Of a stretch of 64,000 nucleotides of DNA, positions 24,863-37,534 are shown piece by piece. Position numbers and translations under genes: made by a program. The notes under the pieces were generated by a model. The model was not told where the DNA came from. It did no database searches and saw nothing but the letters and a program-made list of their open reading frames with translations. The stretch is from Mucor racemosus (Eukaryota > Mucoromycota > Mucoromycetes > Mucorales > Mucoraceae): positions 2,349,074-2,413,073 of the forward strand of contig JAPEHQ010000009.1 of the NCBI GenBank assembly GCA_027405735.1. The letters run 5' to 3'. The number at the start of each line of letters is the position of its first letter. Position 1 is the stretch's first letter.

Positions 24863-25823
24863 TTTGCTGTTGGTGTTTTTTTTTAAGGAGTAGAAATTTC
24901 AAGGGTATATCGAAAAAGAAGTTCATAGATGTATTTTTACCCAATTGATGCAAATGGGTGACTTTTTTACTGTGCATACCCACTAAAACATCTTGGATAT
25001 GCACAGAACAGAAAAAGTTGGTTTAAGGCTGTGAATTTCCAATTTTCCAAAATGATAAAAATGGTCTTTTTTTCTTTTTTATATGTCTATTCAAATATCT
25101 TTTTCCCTCTCTATCTCTCTTTTCTCTTTATTTTCTTTTGTAAATAAATAAAAAGACGACTCAGTTTCCTTGTAAAAAGGATATTCTTATTCCATTTTTA
25201 CATTTAACGGCGCTTTTTTTTTTTTTTTTTTTTTTTTTTTGAAACTTGCATTAACAGGTATGTAATTTGCATTAAATTTGAAATAAAAAATATTAATTAT
25301 AACTACATTTCTTTTTTATCTTTATAAAATTGTTGTAGTTATAATCATGTTTTATTTCTTTAATGTATCTTGTATTTTATCAAAATCTCCTATTTTCTTT
25401 AAACCAAAGATTTGGTTTTGTTTTGTTATATTGACTTGGGTCAAGTAATACATTCAGGAGGTGGGGAAGTGTAAACCTTGTTGAGATTTTTCTCCTGGAT
25501 TTTTATTTTCCTCCGAATTCAGCTTATTTTTCAGATATTGGGCGCAAGTGAATATTCCGTATCTGCATTGAATCAACTGTAATCATAGTACAGTATTAGT
25601 GCATCCCTGGTTAGCTTCTTTTTTTTAATCCCTATAAATTGTCAATCAAATTAACCCTCCAGCCCCGTGGGGGACCAAGTTATTCAACGTACTCGAACAG
25701 ATAATGCATCTGACAACATTTTAACCAATACATTCACCAACAATTCATGCTGGCGTAATCCAAAAGCAACCATGCAACACACTTAAAAACTAGGAATAAC
25801 CAGAACGAGTTATGTGTAAACAA

Positions 25824-25865
<42 letters not shown>

Positions 25866-26358
25866 GTTGGATCTTTAGTTTTGTACAAGGTATTATATAA
25901 ATATTGAATTATTAAATATTGAATGAATATTTAGAAAAGGATTTATAAAAAAAAAAGCTGATTTCGTTGTTTAACTTGATAGTCTGTTCGCAAACATGGC
26001 TTTTTCAATGGGAGTAAGCTGCATTACTAAATATGCATTCCATATGATCCGTTTGTAATAATACTAATTAAGATTTTATTTTTATATTCAACTGATCACA
26101 CAAGATGCAGCGATATATATTCAAATGTCTGAATTTTTAATTAAATATATTCCCCTGGATTTTGTAGATGTATATTTAATGCTGTGCTCAGGTCAATTAT
26201 CCATCAAAATAGTGATAATAAAAAAATCTCAAGACGTTTGTCATGATATATAATACAAGGTTTATTATTAAGCAGGTAATTGTAATGATAAACTATAAGA
26301 GAAAAAATTCCAATAGTTAAAATCTAATGTGAAAATCTGTGTGCTAAATCAAAAATAT
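24863..26358. other. Intergenic region between mdm12 and the phosphatase gene
   Basis: AT-rich, with no credible gene. It contains two long poly(T) runs, 25214-25240 (27 T) and 25829-25858 (30 T). The mdm12 promoter and the phosphatase 3' UTR must lie here. Confidence 0.55.
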
Positions 26359-27814
26359 TTACCTATTTTTTTTACGTTTTTGCTCATTAGATACTACTTT
26401 TTCTTCGGGCGGTAACAATTCAAAACTACACAATAAATCCTTTGATATAGTCATGACAGCACCGTAATTATCAAACTCACCACAATAATTTGGTGCACTG
26501 AATATGGTCACTAATCTACGCTGATTGAAAAATTCATATCCATCCTCCACAACCTAAAAATAACACCAGTTAATATTATATATAGTTATATTATGTAAAG
26601 TACAATTAACTATTTTACCATATGAGCTCGACAAACAAGGTCTAGATCATATCGAGCCAAAAAATCATCGACATTTTTAGTACCAAAACATACAGAAACC
26701 CCCCGATCATTTTCACTCCAATCCGCAGATACATCGCTTGGATCAGACCATAGTAAATCATTCAATAAACCATACTCTGGTACCTCAACAGGCCTTTGTA
26801 TTGATCTGATCTGTTCCATTGCTTGCATTGACGGTGATAGACCACCATGCACACAAAATATCCTTCCACCAATTAAACCAGCAATCGGCATTGCATTAAA
26901 TACATCAACAAAATGTCTCCAAATTTTCACATTCATGCGACGCTTGCACTCATCATAGAATCCATAGACTAATTGGTAAATGATCATGTTATTAAATTTC
27001 ATGTTTATGATTACACATCAACTAGTAGTTTTTTTTCCCTACCTCGTGTAACATCAGCACTTTCATGATTACCTCGTAAAAGAAAAAAGTTTTCTGGGTA
27101 TTTGATTTTAAAGCAAAGTAAAAGTAGAATTGTTTCCAAACTATACATTCCTCTATCAACATAATCACCCAAGAACAGATAATTTGAACTTGGTGGAAAA
27201 CCACTCATCTGAAATAACCTTATTAAATCATGATATTGTCCATGAATCTAATTATAATCAATTTATTAGTATTCTTTGTGTAGCAATAATGAATCACACT
27301 ACAATTGCTGCTACTTACATCACCCACTATCTTTACACCAGGGTTTAATTCAAGTAATGTCTATACATGTAAAACTGTGAATGTCATTGAAAATAACCAT
27401 GTATTTATACATAATTAAACTTACAGGTTGATCTAAAAATATGTTGTAAGCATATCGGCAAATGGCGATCACTTCTGTTTGATTCAGACACAGCGTTTTT
27501 CCAATATGCTTATGCTGTGCAGATGCGATTAACCTATCTATACAAGAATCGATATTTGCATGTTCACCATTATTACTAGTGTCGACATTATAATCATCAT
27601 ATTCATCTTGTTCCTGGTCTTGGTCTTGGTCTTGGTAATAGTATTCTCCATGCTGTTGATTTTGCGGCTGTTCCGGTTGAGGCTTACGATAATCAGGAGT
27701 TATTGTTGTTTGTGGAAACGGTTGAGCATTAATATTATTATTCGTTGCCGTAGCAACTATTTTACGTGATTTTTGTTGCTTTTTTGATTTACTTTTTGAT
27801 GAACTATTTCCCAT
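26359..27814 (-). CDS. PPZ-type serine/threonine protein phosphatase (PP1-like)
   Basis: Metallophosphatase of the PPP family. The N-terminus [18 protein letters not shown] has the Gly-2 myristoylation context and basic patch typical of fungal Ppz1/Ppz2, regulators of cation homeostasis and cell integrity. A Gln/Asp-rich linker (about residues 25-80) leads to the catalytic core. Metal-binding motifs are [10 protein letters not shown] (split across an intron, about 27200-27330), [21 protein letters not shown], then [20 protein letters not shown] and [13 protein letters not shown]. At least four introns. The last exon reads ...EQKRKKNR then TAA at 26359; an alternative splice at the same AG/GTAAAT would end two codons later. 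The N-terminal extension (about 120 aa) is much shorter than the several-hundred-residue one of yeast Ppz1. The core looks intact. Confidence 0.9.
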
Positions 27815-28459
27815 TTCTTATATAAAAAAGCAGAAGCGCAAAAGAGAGGGAAAAAGAGAAAGAAATCAAATTTAGAATCATAAATTAACCAAATCGCTAC
27901 ATTTAACTCCAGCATTTTACTTTTTATTACAATGGAACCACTTGTTGAATACACACAAAAGAGATTTGCCTCGGGTCACACATTTAACTATAAAGGGAGT
28001 AGTACCAAAAGAGGAGAGAGAAAATATCAATGCAACCAAAGTAGGAGCAATTTATATAAGTATTTATAATAGCATAACATTGGGGGGGGGCATAACATTT
28101 CATCAAAAAAAAGTTTATTTTATTTAGGCTTTCCATTCATCGTGAATTTCTGACAAAAAAGTAACCATCAAAATCGTTCATATTGCTTGCTCATTGTCCG
28201 TCTGTCTATCTGTCTTTTTTCTTTCTATCTGTGCGTGTGCGTATCTCTTCTTTTGCCCCTCCTCCTTCCTCTTTTTCTTGATCCCTTCTCTCTCTCTCTC
28301 TTTCTCTCTTTCTCTTACTCCCCCCATCAATACCTGCTGAATCACCAAGTATAAAAGCTAAACTTTTTAGACTAAAATTTCTATTTTTTTCCTTCCTATA
28401 TCTCCTCTTTTTTTCTCTCTCTCTCTATCCCACAACAAATCATTGCATGATCAATAAAA
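27815..28459. promoter_or_regulatory. Promoter region of the zinc-finger gene, pyrimidine-rich
   Basis: About 230 bases (28200-28430) are strongly CT-rich on the plus strand, with CTCTCT runs, ending shortly before the ATG at 28460. A TATAAAAG box sits at 28350-28357, about 110 bp upstream of the ATG. CT-rich leaders are common in highly expressed fungal genes. The left part contains the phosphatase promoter and no separate gene. Confidence 0.5.
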
Positions 28460-28966
28460 ATGACATCTTTTAATGATTTACTAGATAATCCTATTGATTT
28501 TAGTCAAATTAAACCTGCTGTAGATACTACTAATTTGGGACTATTGTGGAATGATATTCATTTCTTGCTGTGTGATGAATCTTACGATCTGTCTTTTTTC
28601 CCTGCTGCTCCAAATTCCCCTATTTGGTCGACCTCATCTCCTTCTAGTAGTAGTGGTAGTAGTCAAGCCTCTTTCTCACCTATAGAAGAAAAGCCTATTT
28701 TCTTTGATTTGTTAATGGACGAAGAAAGGCCTCATAAATGCTTGCATTGTACTCGTGCTTTTTCTAGACGACATGATTTAGAACGTCATGTGCGAGTTCA
28801 TACAGGTGCTAAACCATATCATTGCCCTTGCTGTCAAAAATCATTTGCAAGATCAGATGCAAGAGGTCGTCATTTTCAATCAGATCCATCATGTTCACAA
28901 AATAATCAAGTTCAAAAATTGATTCATAGAAGAAAGACTCGAACAAACACAGTTAAAAGATGTTAA
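28460..28966 (+). CDS. Small zinc-finger transcription factor (168 aa)
   Basis: Single-exon protein with a Ser-rich, mildly acidic N-terminal region (residues 1-90, possible activation domain) and two tandem fingers at 91-145. Finger 1 is canonical C2H2 (C94, C97, H110, H114) followed by the TGAKPY linker. Finger 2 has C122, C125, H138 and then C145 where the fourth ligand is expected, i.e. C2HC. Helix residues RRHDLERH and RSDARGRH resemble fungal stress-type regulators of the Msn2/Crz1 class, but specificity cannot be assigned. A basic tail (HRRKTRTNTVKR) may be a nuclear localisation signal. Most likely a nuclear DNA-binding regulator. Confidence 0.82.
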   Translation: MTSFNDLLDNPIDFSQIKPAVDTTNLGLLWNDIHFLLCDESYDLSFFPAAPNSPIWSTSSPSSSSGSSQASFSPIEEKPIFFDLLMDEERPHKCLHCTRAFSRRHDLERHVRVHTGAKPYHCPCCQKSFARSDARGRHFQSDPSCSQNNQVQKLIHRRKTRTNTVKRC

Positions 28967-29173
28967 CATATTTGTTTGTTGCTTGCGACATGACATTTTC
29001 TCCCTTATTTTTATTTTTTTTTTTTTTATAAATCACACACACACACACACACATATATACGGTATATACATTAACTGATACACCCTCTTTATTCTTTCCT
29101 TAACCTGAACAATTTAGACATTGCATTTATACATTTTCATCACATAATTACTACAACAACTTCTTTTATTTTA

Positions 29174-29213
<40 letters not shown>

Positions 29214-31351
29214 TGCTTTTTTTATCGTATTTCTGATTCAAACTTAAAGAATCCTATGCAAATTTATGATATTTTTTTCTTTTTTTTTTACATATGAATT
29301 ATTACGATGATTGTGCTTTTATAAATCAGCAAGACGCCACTAATCTTATTACTATTATTATTATTATTGTTATTATTATTTTATTTTGTTCTACCATACT
29401 TTTGTCATATTTGGAATCTAAATAAAACAATACTCATTTTGAATTTAACAGTATTTTGGCAAAAGATAAGAATGCGGATTATTTAGCGAGTTGATGGAAA
29501 TGCCATTTTTTTCTTTGTTATTATTATTGTCTCTCCTTTTATTATTATTGTCATGGGGATGAGAAAATGACTAATTAGAATTGACATGTTTATGTTTACA
29601 GAACAAGATTGTGTATCCATAAAGATAATATCATGCTCAGTCTAAAAGGTAAAAATTTTCAGGGGTCAAAATGACAACAGTATCGTACTTGGTCAAATCC
29701 TTTAAAATCGATGATGTTTTGTATTTATCCAACTTTGATTTTAACTAAATAGCATCTCTCCTCAAAATCAGGATTGCATTCGAAAATAAAATGCAACTTT
29801 TTTTCCTTCCTCGAGTTTCTATAAATGCAATATACCTATTTTTTTTTTCCGATCGCCAAAGCACTATTTCCTAATTGGAAAATATGTATTCCTCTGAATG
29901 GACCAAACTAGATTCTTCTTATGACCTTTTTGTAAATGTAAATAAATTTTATCATTTTACGCCCGATTTTATAAATGATGGTAAATTGCGAAAAAGGAGG
30001 GGCAAGCATCATTGATTTTGCATATCGAATAAAATCAATCTAATGCTACCCTGTGTGTATTGTGGAATTTCTCTTTATTTTGTCCCATGTATTACGTGCA
30101 TTAAATATCTACGCTTTATTCTTAGAATGTACCTACAATGATACCAAATAAATCATAGTTTGGCTAATCTCAATATTTTAATTAATGTTCTAATTATACA
30201 GGAAAAATCTCCTTTAAACGACTTGTCAATTGGGAAATAAGTTACCGAGGTTCAGGAACCTCTCCATCATCGAGATTAACATTGATCAGCATGCTCGGAA
30301 ACTATAAAAGAACCTGTGCTTCCATTTCAGCTTTAACAGCGCCCGTTTCACTCCTTATCTTATTTTGTTGCACATTTATTGTATAAAATAAACATAACGC
30401 CGCTGCGTAACATACATCTTACAAACGTTTTTGTCCTCCTTGGTCTTAAAAGGCTTATTTGTTCTGTATAGTGTCTATATGTCTTTTATATATACATACA
30501 CGCAAGAAAACTCACACTCAAAATACCTTTATCATGATTTCGTGCAGATTAGACTCATTTCATAAAAAAAAAGTTCAAATAATCTTTATCGGCGATCGAG
30601 AGCATGTACTATTAAAACTAAAACTCTTTTAGAGTGTGCATAATATGCTTTATCCTATATAACTTGTAATAATCAGAATCTCCTAATCATTTAAGGTTCT
30701 TAAATCCAATATATATTTTTATATATGCTTTATTCAATCATTAAACATGTATAAAATTTAATACGGTTTGTGGCGGCATCCCTACTGTATGCAGGAAAGC
30801 AAGGTTAAACATGTATATACATGCATCTGAAAGTCATGATACATCATATCCATAGGAATCAAATGTTATGTCTGATATAGAAAAGCTGCGCATGTTATAT
30901 CTCGCAAACTGACACCATGATGGCTGTAGCCAAAACTCCGTTTTCCTGCTTTTACACACTTTTACACACTTTTACATATAGTTTTAAAGACCTGATGTGA
31001 CAATATATCATCGATTGTCTACTTGGAAAATTAAGAAAAATGTGTACCTTGTATTTTCCGTAACCAGCATGTTCTATGCTTCCTTTTTCCTTATTTTCCC
31101 TTTCTGTGAGCTAGAATAAATCCTAGAGAAATCTGGAATTAGAATTTTGCTGTTTAAAATGGGCATATTTGCTAATGTACGATATTTTAAAATTATAAAG
31201 CGATTGCTAATTAAACTTTTGCTTTTTATTTTTTGGATTAGTATATAAAATACAGGTAGAATACAATAGCACCGTTGATATATAGTTACATTATAGCGTT
31301 AATTAACACTTACCTGATGCGTGTTTTATTTTAAAAAAATATATATTATTA
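28967..31351. other. Gene-free AT-rich stretch with microsatellites
   Basis: Contains (AC)n near 29035-29053, (TA)n near 29176-29196, poly(T) at about 29197-29213 and imperfect (TTA)n near 29350-29380. Several AATAAA signals occur just downstream of the zinc-finger gene. No supported gene. Confidence 0.5.
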
Positions 31352-31531
31352 ATGGAGAGACACAAAATCGAACAAGTTTTACAAGTAGCTCAAATTGTTT
31401 CTTTTTTTCAAAAGTCTGTAGCATCTATTAAAAGATTATTAGATGAATCAAACAAAGAGATTTATATACATAACAGAGAGAGAGCTTATATTACTGCAAA
31501 AGGAAAAATAAAAAAAGCCGGCAACAAATGA
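31352..31531 (+). CDS. Candidate small protein (59 aa), unknown function
   Basis: An ATG-to-TGA frame of 59 codons beginning MERHKIEQVLQVAQIVSFFQ and ending in a basic tail KGKIKKAGNK. Hydrophobic positions (I/V/L at spacings of 3-4) through residues 5-35 suggest one amphipathic helix or coiled coil. The codons have protein-like composition unlike the surrounding AT-rich spacer. AATAAAAG lies about 135 bp downstream and a TATATAAAA element about 110 bp upstream. I recognise no family; it may be a genuine short gene or a lone exon. Confidence 0.4.
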   Translation: MERHKIEQVLQVAQIVSFFQKSVASIKRLLDESNKEIYIHNRERAYITAKGKIKKAGNK

Positions 31532-33640
31532 ACTAAAGCTATCTTATTTTGCATTTTTAAACGATTCTTTCAGCTCATCTGTTGAATATATTTTCCTTAA
31601 AATCTTGAAATATTAAAAGTGTCATTATGATAATAGGCTTATATCTTTTTTTTTTCCTTGTTTCTCAAATAAAAGCTATACATATGAATTGTTAAAAATC
31701 ATCATTTGCGTGTGTTTTTGAAAGTGTCATATGGGACGCACAAGTGCATTATAACTTGAAAAGATTTCGATATTCTGTACTATTAAATTGCACTTTTGCA
31801 CATATAGATCCAATTTCATAAACTTCACGTGCCAAAAGAAAGATATACCTTATGACATGAAAGCCGCATTAGTTGATGAAAACGCTTTGAAACTACCAAC
31901 ATTCTTAGTATTTAGAAATGTAATATTTACTAAACAACGGGTTCTTTCGATCAATGAAAAAAAATTATTATGCCCTTTTTATTTTATTTACTTTAGTTTA
32001 ATGAAACGCGCTAGATTTCCAGATTTTATTTGGACCACCTCACTTGATTCTAGCTACAATTTTAATCGAGTAGTGATACATTATCTCCAAATCTATGAAA
32101 ATTGACTAGATGGCTGATGATTTTCATCAACCCAAAGAAAATTATTAAAGCATTTGAATGTCTGTTTTTTTGGTACTGCAATGTACGCCAAATGCGCCGC
32201 TTTCATGTGCACCTTTTTGCTTAATTGTAGCTGCATTTTTCATGGAGTAATGACAGATATACCATCAAAAACATCCTCAAAAAACGATTCAAATAACAGG
32301 AGCCACTAATATTGCTTGAAATTTGAAATAGCGTCAATTTTGCTGGGCCATAAACCGGCCAATCATATCGTTCTATCGAAATCTCGAAAAATAAATTTAA
32401 TGCCTTGTTTCAAAATCGACTCTCTCGGACTTTCAATGAAATCGCGCTTTAAGTTGTAATCCGTTTTTAAGCTGTAAATGTGCAAAATACTGGAGATTAG
32501 GAAATGTTTCCAATATTTGACAAAAAACTGCATAGTTACCGTCATCTGTCCATTAAATGTCTTTTGTAGCTCATTCATTTCTAAAGCGATTTACGGTTTT
32601 GAATAAAAAATTTTGCTCACAAATTGTTTCATAAATACAGATTTTTTGTGCATCATAGGTTTGTATATAAGTCAATTATCCATCATAAAATTTTAATTTA
32701 TCAATAACTCCATGAAAAATTAATATTTTTTGAAGATTTAAAAATTATTCAGTAGATAATATTTCATAAAATGTGTTTAATTACTGATCTATCAGAATTA
32801 GGAATTACCGAATTATTACCAATTTAGAACATCTGTCAAGCCATGATGTTCAACATGCAAGTCAAGCAAGGTCATATTTCATGCGTCTATAATCATGCTA
32901 CTATTGAATCATAGAAGCATGATTCCAATATATCCACACAATATCCAAATGCTCATTCTAATTATAATATCACTCACATTTAATACACTCATTCAATTAG
33001 TATATAAACCCCCTCCATAAGCTCATAATAAAACGGTACTTTTTTATTTGATTAATTTTATACGATTTACCTTTCGATAAATCAATTACTTTTTATAATG
33101 TAATGAGTCAAACATTTTAGTTTCATTCATGCAAAACCTTGCCTCATTCCTTATATAAATACTACAAGGAAATCATTACATGATCCCTTGTAGATTTATC
33201 TGTCTTGTTACACTCCTTTTACTTTTATTTATTCACTAATAAATATCTAATTTACAAATAAGAACACCAACCTTCATCAATCCAGTGATCACCAATTTAT
33301 AATAGCAAGAATAATATCTATAAGCATATTATCCACCTTTGTTGTTAGTCCAAAATTACAGATCATTACATATAGATTATTAATCAATTAATACTTTCAA
33401 CAAACAAATGTATTCTAGTTTTTGGTATTTTTTTTTTTTTTAGTATTTAATGCGGACAGTTATTTAAATCTATATTTGGCACTTAAACTTCTTCAAAAAT
33501 GAATGTAAGACACATTTATTTGAATTTTTTTTAACATTCTTCCAAATTTTTTATAAAATTAAGTAATGATTCAAAATTAAATTCTGAAGTTGGAATTAAT
33601 GCACCGTAGACGTATGAAGAGCATATTTATCTTAATTTTG
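31532..33640. other. AT-rich spacer with an LTR-like remnant
   Basis: No credible gene; the frame at 31788-32105 (+) lacks family features. About 32990-33060 has TATATAAACCCC followed by AATAAAACGG, and about 33100-33300 matches the family E segment at 18290-18480, so solo-LTR remains are likely. Exact ends were not resolved. Confidence 0.45.
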
Positions 33641-35897
33641 CACGACGGCCGACTTGTACTTCACAAGGTGATTTCGTTGTGCCCAGGTGGGCTGCACACT
33701 ATAGCCTGAGTTGTTGTGCCCACTGAATATGGTTAAGAAGATAACAAGATGCACATGGGCACAACAAAAGAAACTGCACACGAGCACAACGCTAACCTTG
33801 TATGTGCAGAATTATAGATTCTGTCCATGTGCATGACATTAATCCCATGTGTGCATAATATTAGAATTGCCCATAAGCATAACATTATCCCTATTTGTGC
33901 ATAATAATGAAATCTTACCATGAGCATAATAAGCTGATCGTATGGGCACAAATTGGTCTGTACATAAGCATCGTGCCGTTCTCAAAATTCCATTTGTTTT
34001 TATTAATATAGATTATAGACAATACAATTCAATACGTTGTTCATGTAGAGCGATACATGCAAGAACCAATATATTTACAATTATTATCATCATTTTCAAA
34101 TATGTTTATTATAGCTATAATGTTTACAGCAACAATGGTTTTTGCTCGAGCATAAACTTAAATAACACTTACTGCTTAAATTTATATGCAAGCCAAATCT
34201 AAGCTTATATATGTTACTTTATCACACATAAAATTTAAATAAATTAACCATTTTTAAACTTACTATTTTAGTTTATTATGATTGTCAGTTGTAAAAAGAT
34301 TTGTTTTCAATTATACAGTAGCTATGACCAAGATTATGTTTATTAGACAAGACATTAAATTATTCTTTTTTTTTTGTTTCTATATCATTTGAGATTTTAT
34401 CACTTTTCTGGAACATTTTGTGGGTTTGTAGCCAGTTATAGCTTTTTATTGAATAGATATAAATATCATTGTCTTCAATTTGATCTGGTAATCAAGAAAT
34501 ACGTTCAACGATGCAGTAGTAAATATTGATATTTAATCTTAAAATGCGGTTAAATGAAAATATCAGTCTCTAGTATAGACTGCTATCTATATTAAAAACA
34601 TTAGTCCTTTATGTTAGCATGCGTATTCAGGTAAAAGAAAAAAATATCATCAGCTTTATAGTCGGATATCCCTTATCAAACGGTGAATACAGTATATTCT
34701 TGGAATATGAAAACAAAAAGAGAGAAACAACACACGTAGAAAAGGATTTTCATGGCTTTACATTATTTAGCACAATTAAAACCCTGCTAAATTGCTCATT
34801 TCATCCAATGCAAAAGCAGCATTACGGCGCATAAACCCATAAACTAAACAAAATAGACAATATCTATTATCATAAAATATACATTATTCTACCAGAAAAA
34901 CCGTTTGTCATATCATACATTCATTAAAAAATTGCAAAAGCGAGCCCGTAGAGCAACGTCTTAATTGAGCATACTGTAGCAAGGTTGAATGACTAAGTCT
35001 CGCTCTTATACTATGCTATGTCTAAGTTTTAAATAAAAAGGCGTTTTTTTTTAACTTTTCTTATACTTAAACATGTACGGTCTGAAAATTCAGACTTTGT
35101 AGCGGACATTTTTTGGGGCTCATTTTATCCTTACTAACACTCATGATTTTGATCAAAAAATAGAAAAATCAAATTTTGATACCAAAATCAACGTTTAAAT
35201 ATACTACATTATGAGAGAAAATTGTAGCTATAAATAATACACACTTTATAAACGCTTAATATTAAATGTTAAATAATGAAACTTTGTACTTTTGGCCCAA
35301 AAACGGTTTTTTGGTTAAAGGATTTTCATGTAATATTTTGCAATGAAAATATTGTATATTTTTTATTGAGCAAATAGAACGCTAAATTCTGCATATGTGT
35401 ATATTTTTTGTTATTATAATTGGTAGTATAATTAACTCTAGATTTGCAAAATCAGAAAAAAAAATTTAAAAAATGTCAAAATTGATGATCTGGACAAGAA
35501 TAATTTTCGAAATTAATATTCCACTTATAGGCCTTGTAAGTCTTAAAATAAGAGATTTTATAATACTTGGAAACTTTTTCAAGAATTTACGATGCTGTAC
35601 CCACTTGATTCAAGCTTACCACTGTAAATCTTTATACATGTTAATATTGTGTGGTAGTTTATTTGATGATAAAACAGCATAGCCTTTATAATTATTGCGT
35701 TAGAGGTGATTTAAATTAAGTTTCAGCCTTACCTTTCCAATATCATAAACATAAACATAAACATAAACATGGCCATCATTGGAACCTATTGCCGCCTTTT
35801 TACTCTCTTTGTCCCAAGCCAATTTATTCAATGATTTAATGCGTTACCAGAACCAACTTAAACAGCACGTACAAATGGCTCCTCGGTATTTGCATTC
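33641..35897 (+). repeat. R1 repeat, left arm of the large palindrome (2257 bp)
   Basis: The outer end begins CACGACGGCCGACTTGTAC. The first roughly 300 bp hold spaced copies of a TTGTGC/TGTGCATAAT motif. The rest is AT-rich, and the inner end (35737-35897) is a dynein intermediate-chain fragment on the minus strand. It pairs in inverted orientation with 37378-40083. Short frames at 34619-34834 and 35473-35682 are perfectly preserved in both arms because the DNA is preserved; they do not look like proteins. Confidence 0.9.
35737..35897 (-). pseudogene. Dynein intermediate-chain gene fragment (left arm)
   Basis: The minus strand reads LNANTEEPFVRAV, a stop, VGSGNALN, a shift, then NKLAWDKESKKAAIGSNDGH and an expanded VY run before DIGK. 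This is a WD-repeat blade of a cytoplasmic dynein intermediate chain. A stop and a frameshift show it is dead. Four CATAAA units expand the VY dipeptide. No intron interrupts this part, but GK is followed by GTAAGG, which resembles a donor. Confidence 0.72.
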
Positions 35898-36736
35898 AAA
35901 TATCATAATTTTATACATTTGCATTCACCCATTCATTCAATAAATGACATTGAACTTATTATCCCTTATATCAATCAACCAACTTCATCTTGATTCGATA
36001 CATTTGACAATTAAATACCTAAATTACACTTGAGTAACCAGGTGTCGCCACAAAATTATCTCATACAAGTTGACAAGACATCATAATTTAGATTATTTTT
36101 TTTTGCGTTCATAGATCTGAGCTCTCTCACACATTCATAGATCTCTGCATAAACCATAATATCTCTATCTGTTCAATTTAACTGAAATACATTGAACGCC
36201 AACACTGTACTTGATAAAACGCCTTGCTTTATTGCGAAGCAACATAACTAATTTGATGCTAGTTTTGCATCAGCAGTTGAATCAGATAAATTTGAGATTA
36301 GACAACCCATTTTAATAGTTTTGCATACCATGAGTTAATAATGGACCGTTATCATAGATACGCTAATAATCAAGGATGATGAGTTAACTCTAATGAGCGA
36401 ACGATTTGATGTAGCAGTGTAAACGAAATGTTAAAATCAAATATAGCAATTGAATAAGCAAGAGATATTAAACCATGTAAATTAGCATAATTGAATTGTT
36501 TCAAATGTTTTGAACTGAATAGGCCTTTACTTTTGACCTATAAAAATTGATTTATTGGTAAAACCAATTAACAGGTAATTATTATGGTGTATCTTTGATA
36601 GTTGGTAATGATATACAAAACAACATCTCGTTTCGTCCTTGTTTATTGGTTATTAAACATAAGCAAGTATTTTTTAAAAACTAAATAGGTTAAAATGAGT
36701 TTATTTATGTATTCATTCAAATCCAATTAATATTAT
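35898..36736. other. Palindrome spacer, left part
   Basis: Unique AT-rich sequence between the arms. No gene recognised. Confidence 0.5.
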
Positions 36737-37186
36737 TGTCATAGAACGGTAATTGTCATTATAATATAAGTTTATTATTTGAATCACAAATTAAATGTCA
36801 ATCTTACGTACATACAATTGACATCCTGTACAACCAATTCAAAGTGTATTCAAAGATAGAACCAAGGAACTTGTTGATAAACAAGTCCATAAATTTTTTA
36901 TCATGTTTATTAAACAAGTCTATAAATTTTTATATTCATAAAGAACCAATAACTTTGCCATCTACCAATGTACATAACAACTCAACACATATCATCAACC
37001 TTTCTAGATAATTATTGGTCAGTTACAATGATCCATTACTTTTAAATTTCCATTCCCTTTAGATTAGACAATTAATATAAATAGCAAAAGACTTTCATTA
37101 GCCATGAAAATCTTCATCTTATCTTAAGAGAATAAAACAACATCTTATATATTATTTATTACGTGTTTGATTTTTGGTTTTTTACA
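36737..37186 (+). mobile_element. Solo LTR, family D (450 bp), in the palindrome spacer
   Basis: Starts TGTCATAGAACGG and ends TTTTTTACA, flanked by the 5-bp duplication ATTAT (36732-36736 and 37187-37191). TATAAATAGC and AATAAAAC lie near the 3' end in plus orientation. Same length as the copy at 38952-39401, from which it differs at a small number of positions. Confidence 0.9.
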
Positions 37187-37347
37187 ATTATACATAATAC
37201 TTTTATAATCATCAATTTTTCTCCAGGTTGATATCGGCTTTAGATCAATCAAAAGAGCATTGCTTATAACGTAGATAATGGAACAAAATGACTAAGCCTT
37301 GGATGCTTTTTTTTGTTCGACAAAAATATTATAACGCGCCCAAGTTA

Positions 37348-37534
37348 GATGGAACCAGTCAATTTAGTTTATGGAGCTTGAATGCAAATAACGAAGACCC
37401 ATTTGTAAGTACTTAAGTGGATTTTGGTTAAGTATTGTTGTATAAATTGGCTTGGGATAAAGAGAGTAAAAAGGCGGCAATAGGTTCCAATGATGGCCAT
37501 GTTTATGTTTATGTTTATGTTTATGATATTGGAA
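37348..37534 (+). pseudogene. Dynein intermediate-chain gene fragment (right arm)
   Basis: The plus strand reads DGTSQFSLWSLNANNEDPF, then after an interruption KLAWDKESKKAAIGSNDGH, four VY units and DIGK. This is the same blade as in the left arm but about 10 residues longer at its start. The central part has drifted and holds stops. It lies at the inner boundary of the R1 arm. Confidence 0.75.

Noticed and set aside
33733..33951. Hydrophobic frame conserved in both palindrome arms
   Set aside because: Differences between the arms are not biased to silent positions (several amino-acid changes), and the frame is lost in the third R1 copy. It coincides with the subterminal repeats.
34619..35682. 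Short frames perfectly conserved between the two palindrome arms
   Set aside because: The whole DNA is conserved, not the protein. The frames are broken in the diverged R1 copies at 19309 and 59981, so there is no sign of coding constraint.
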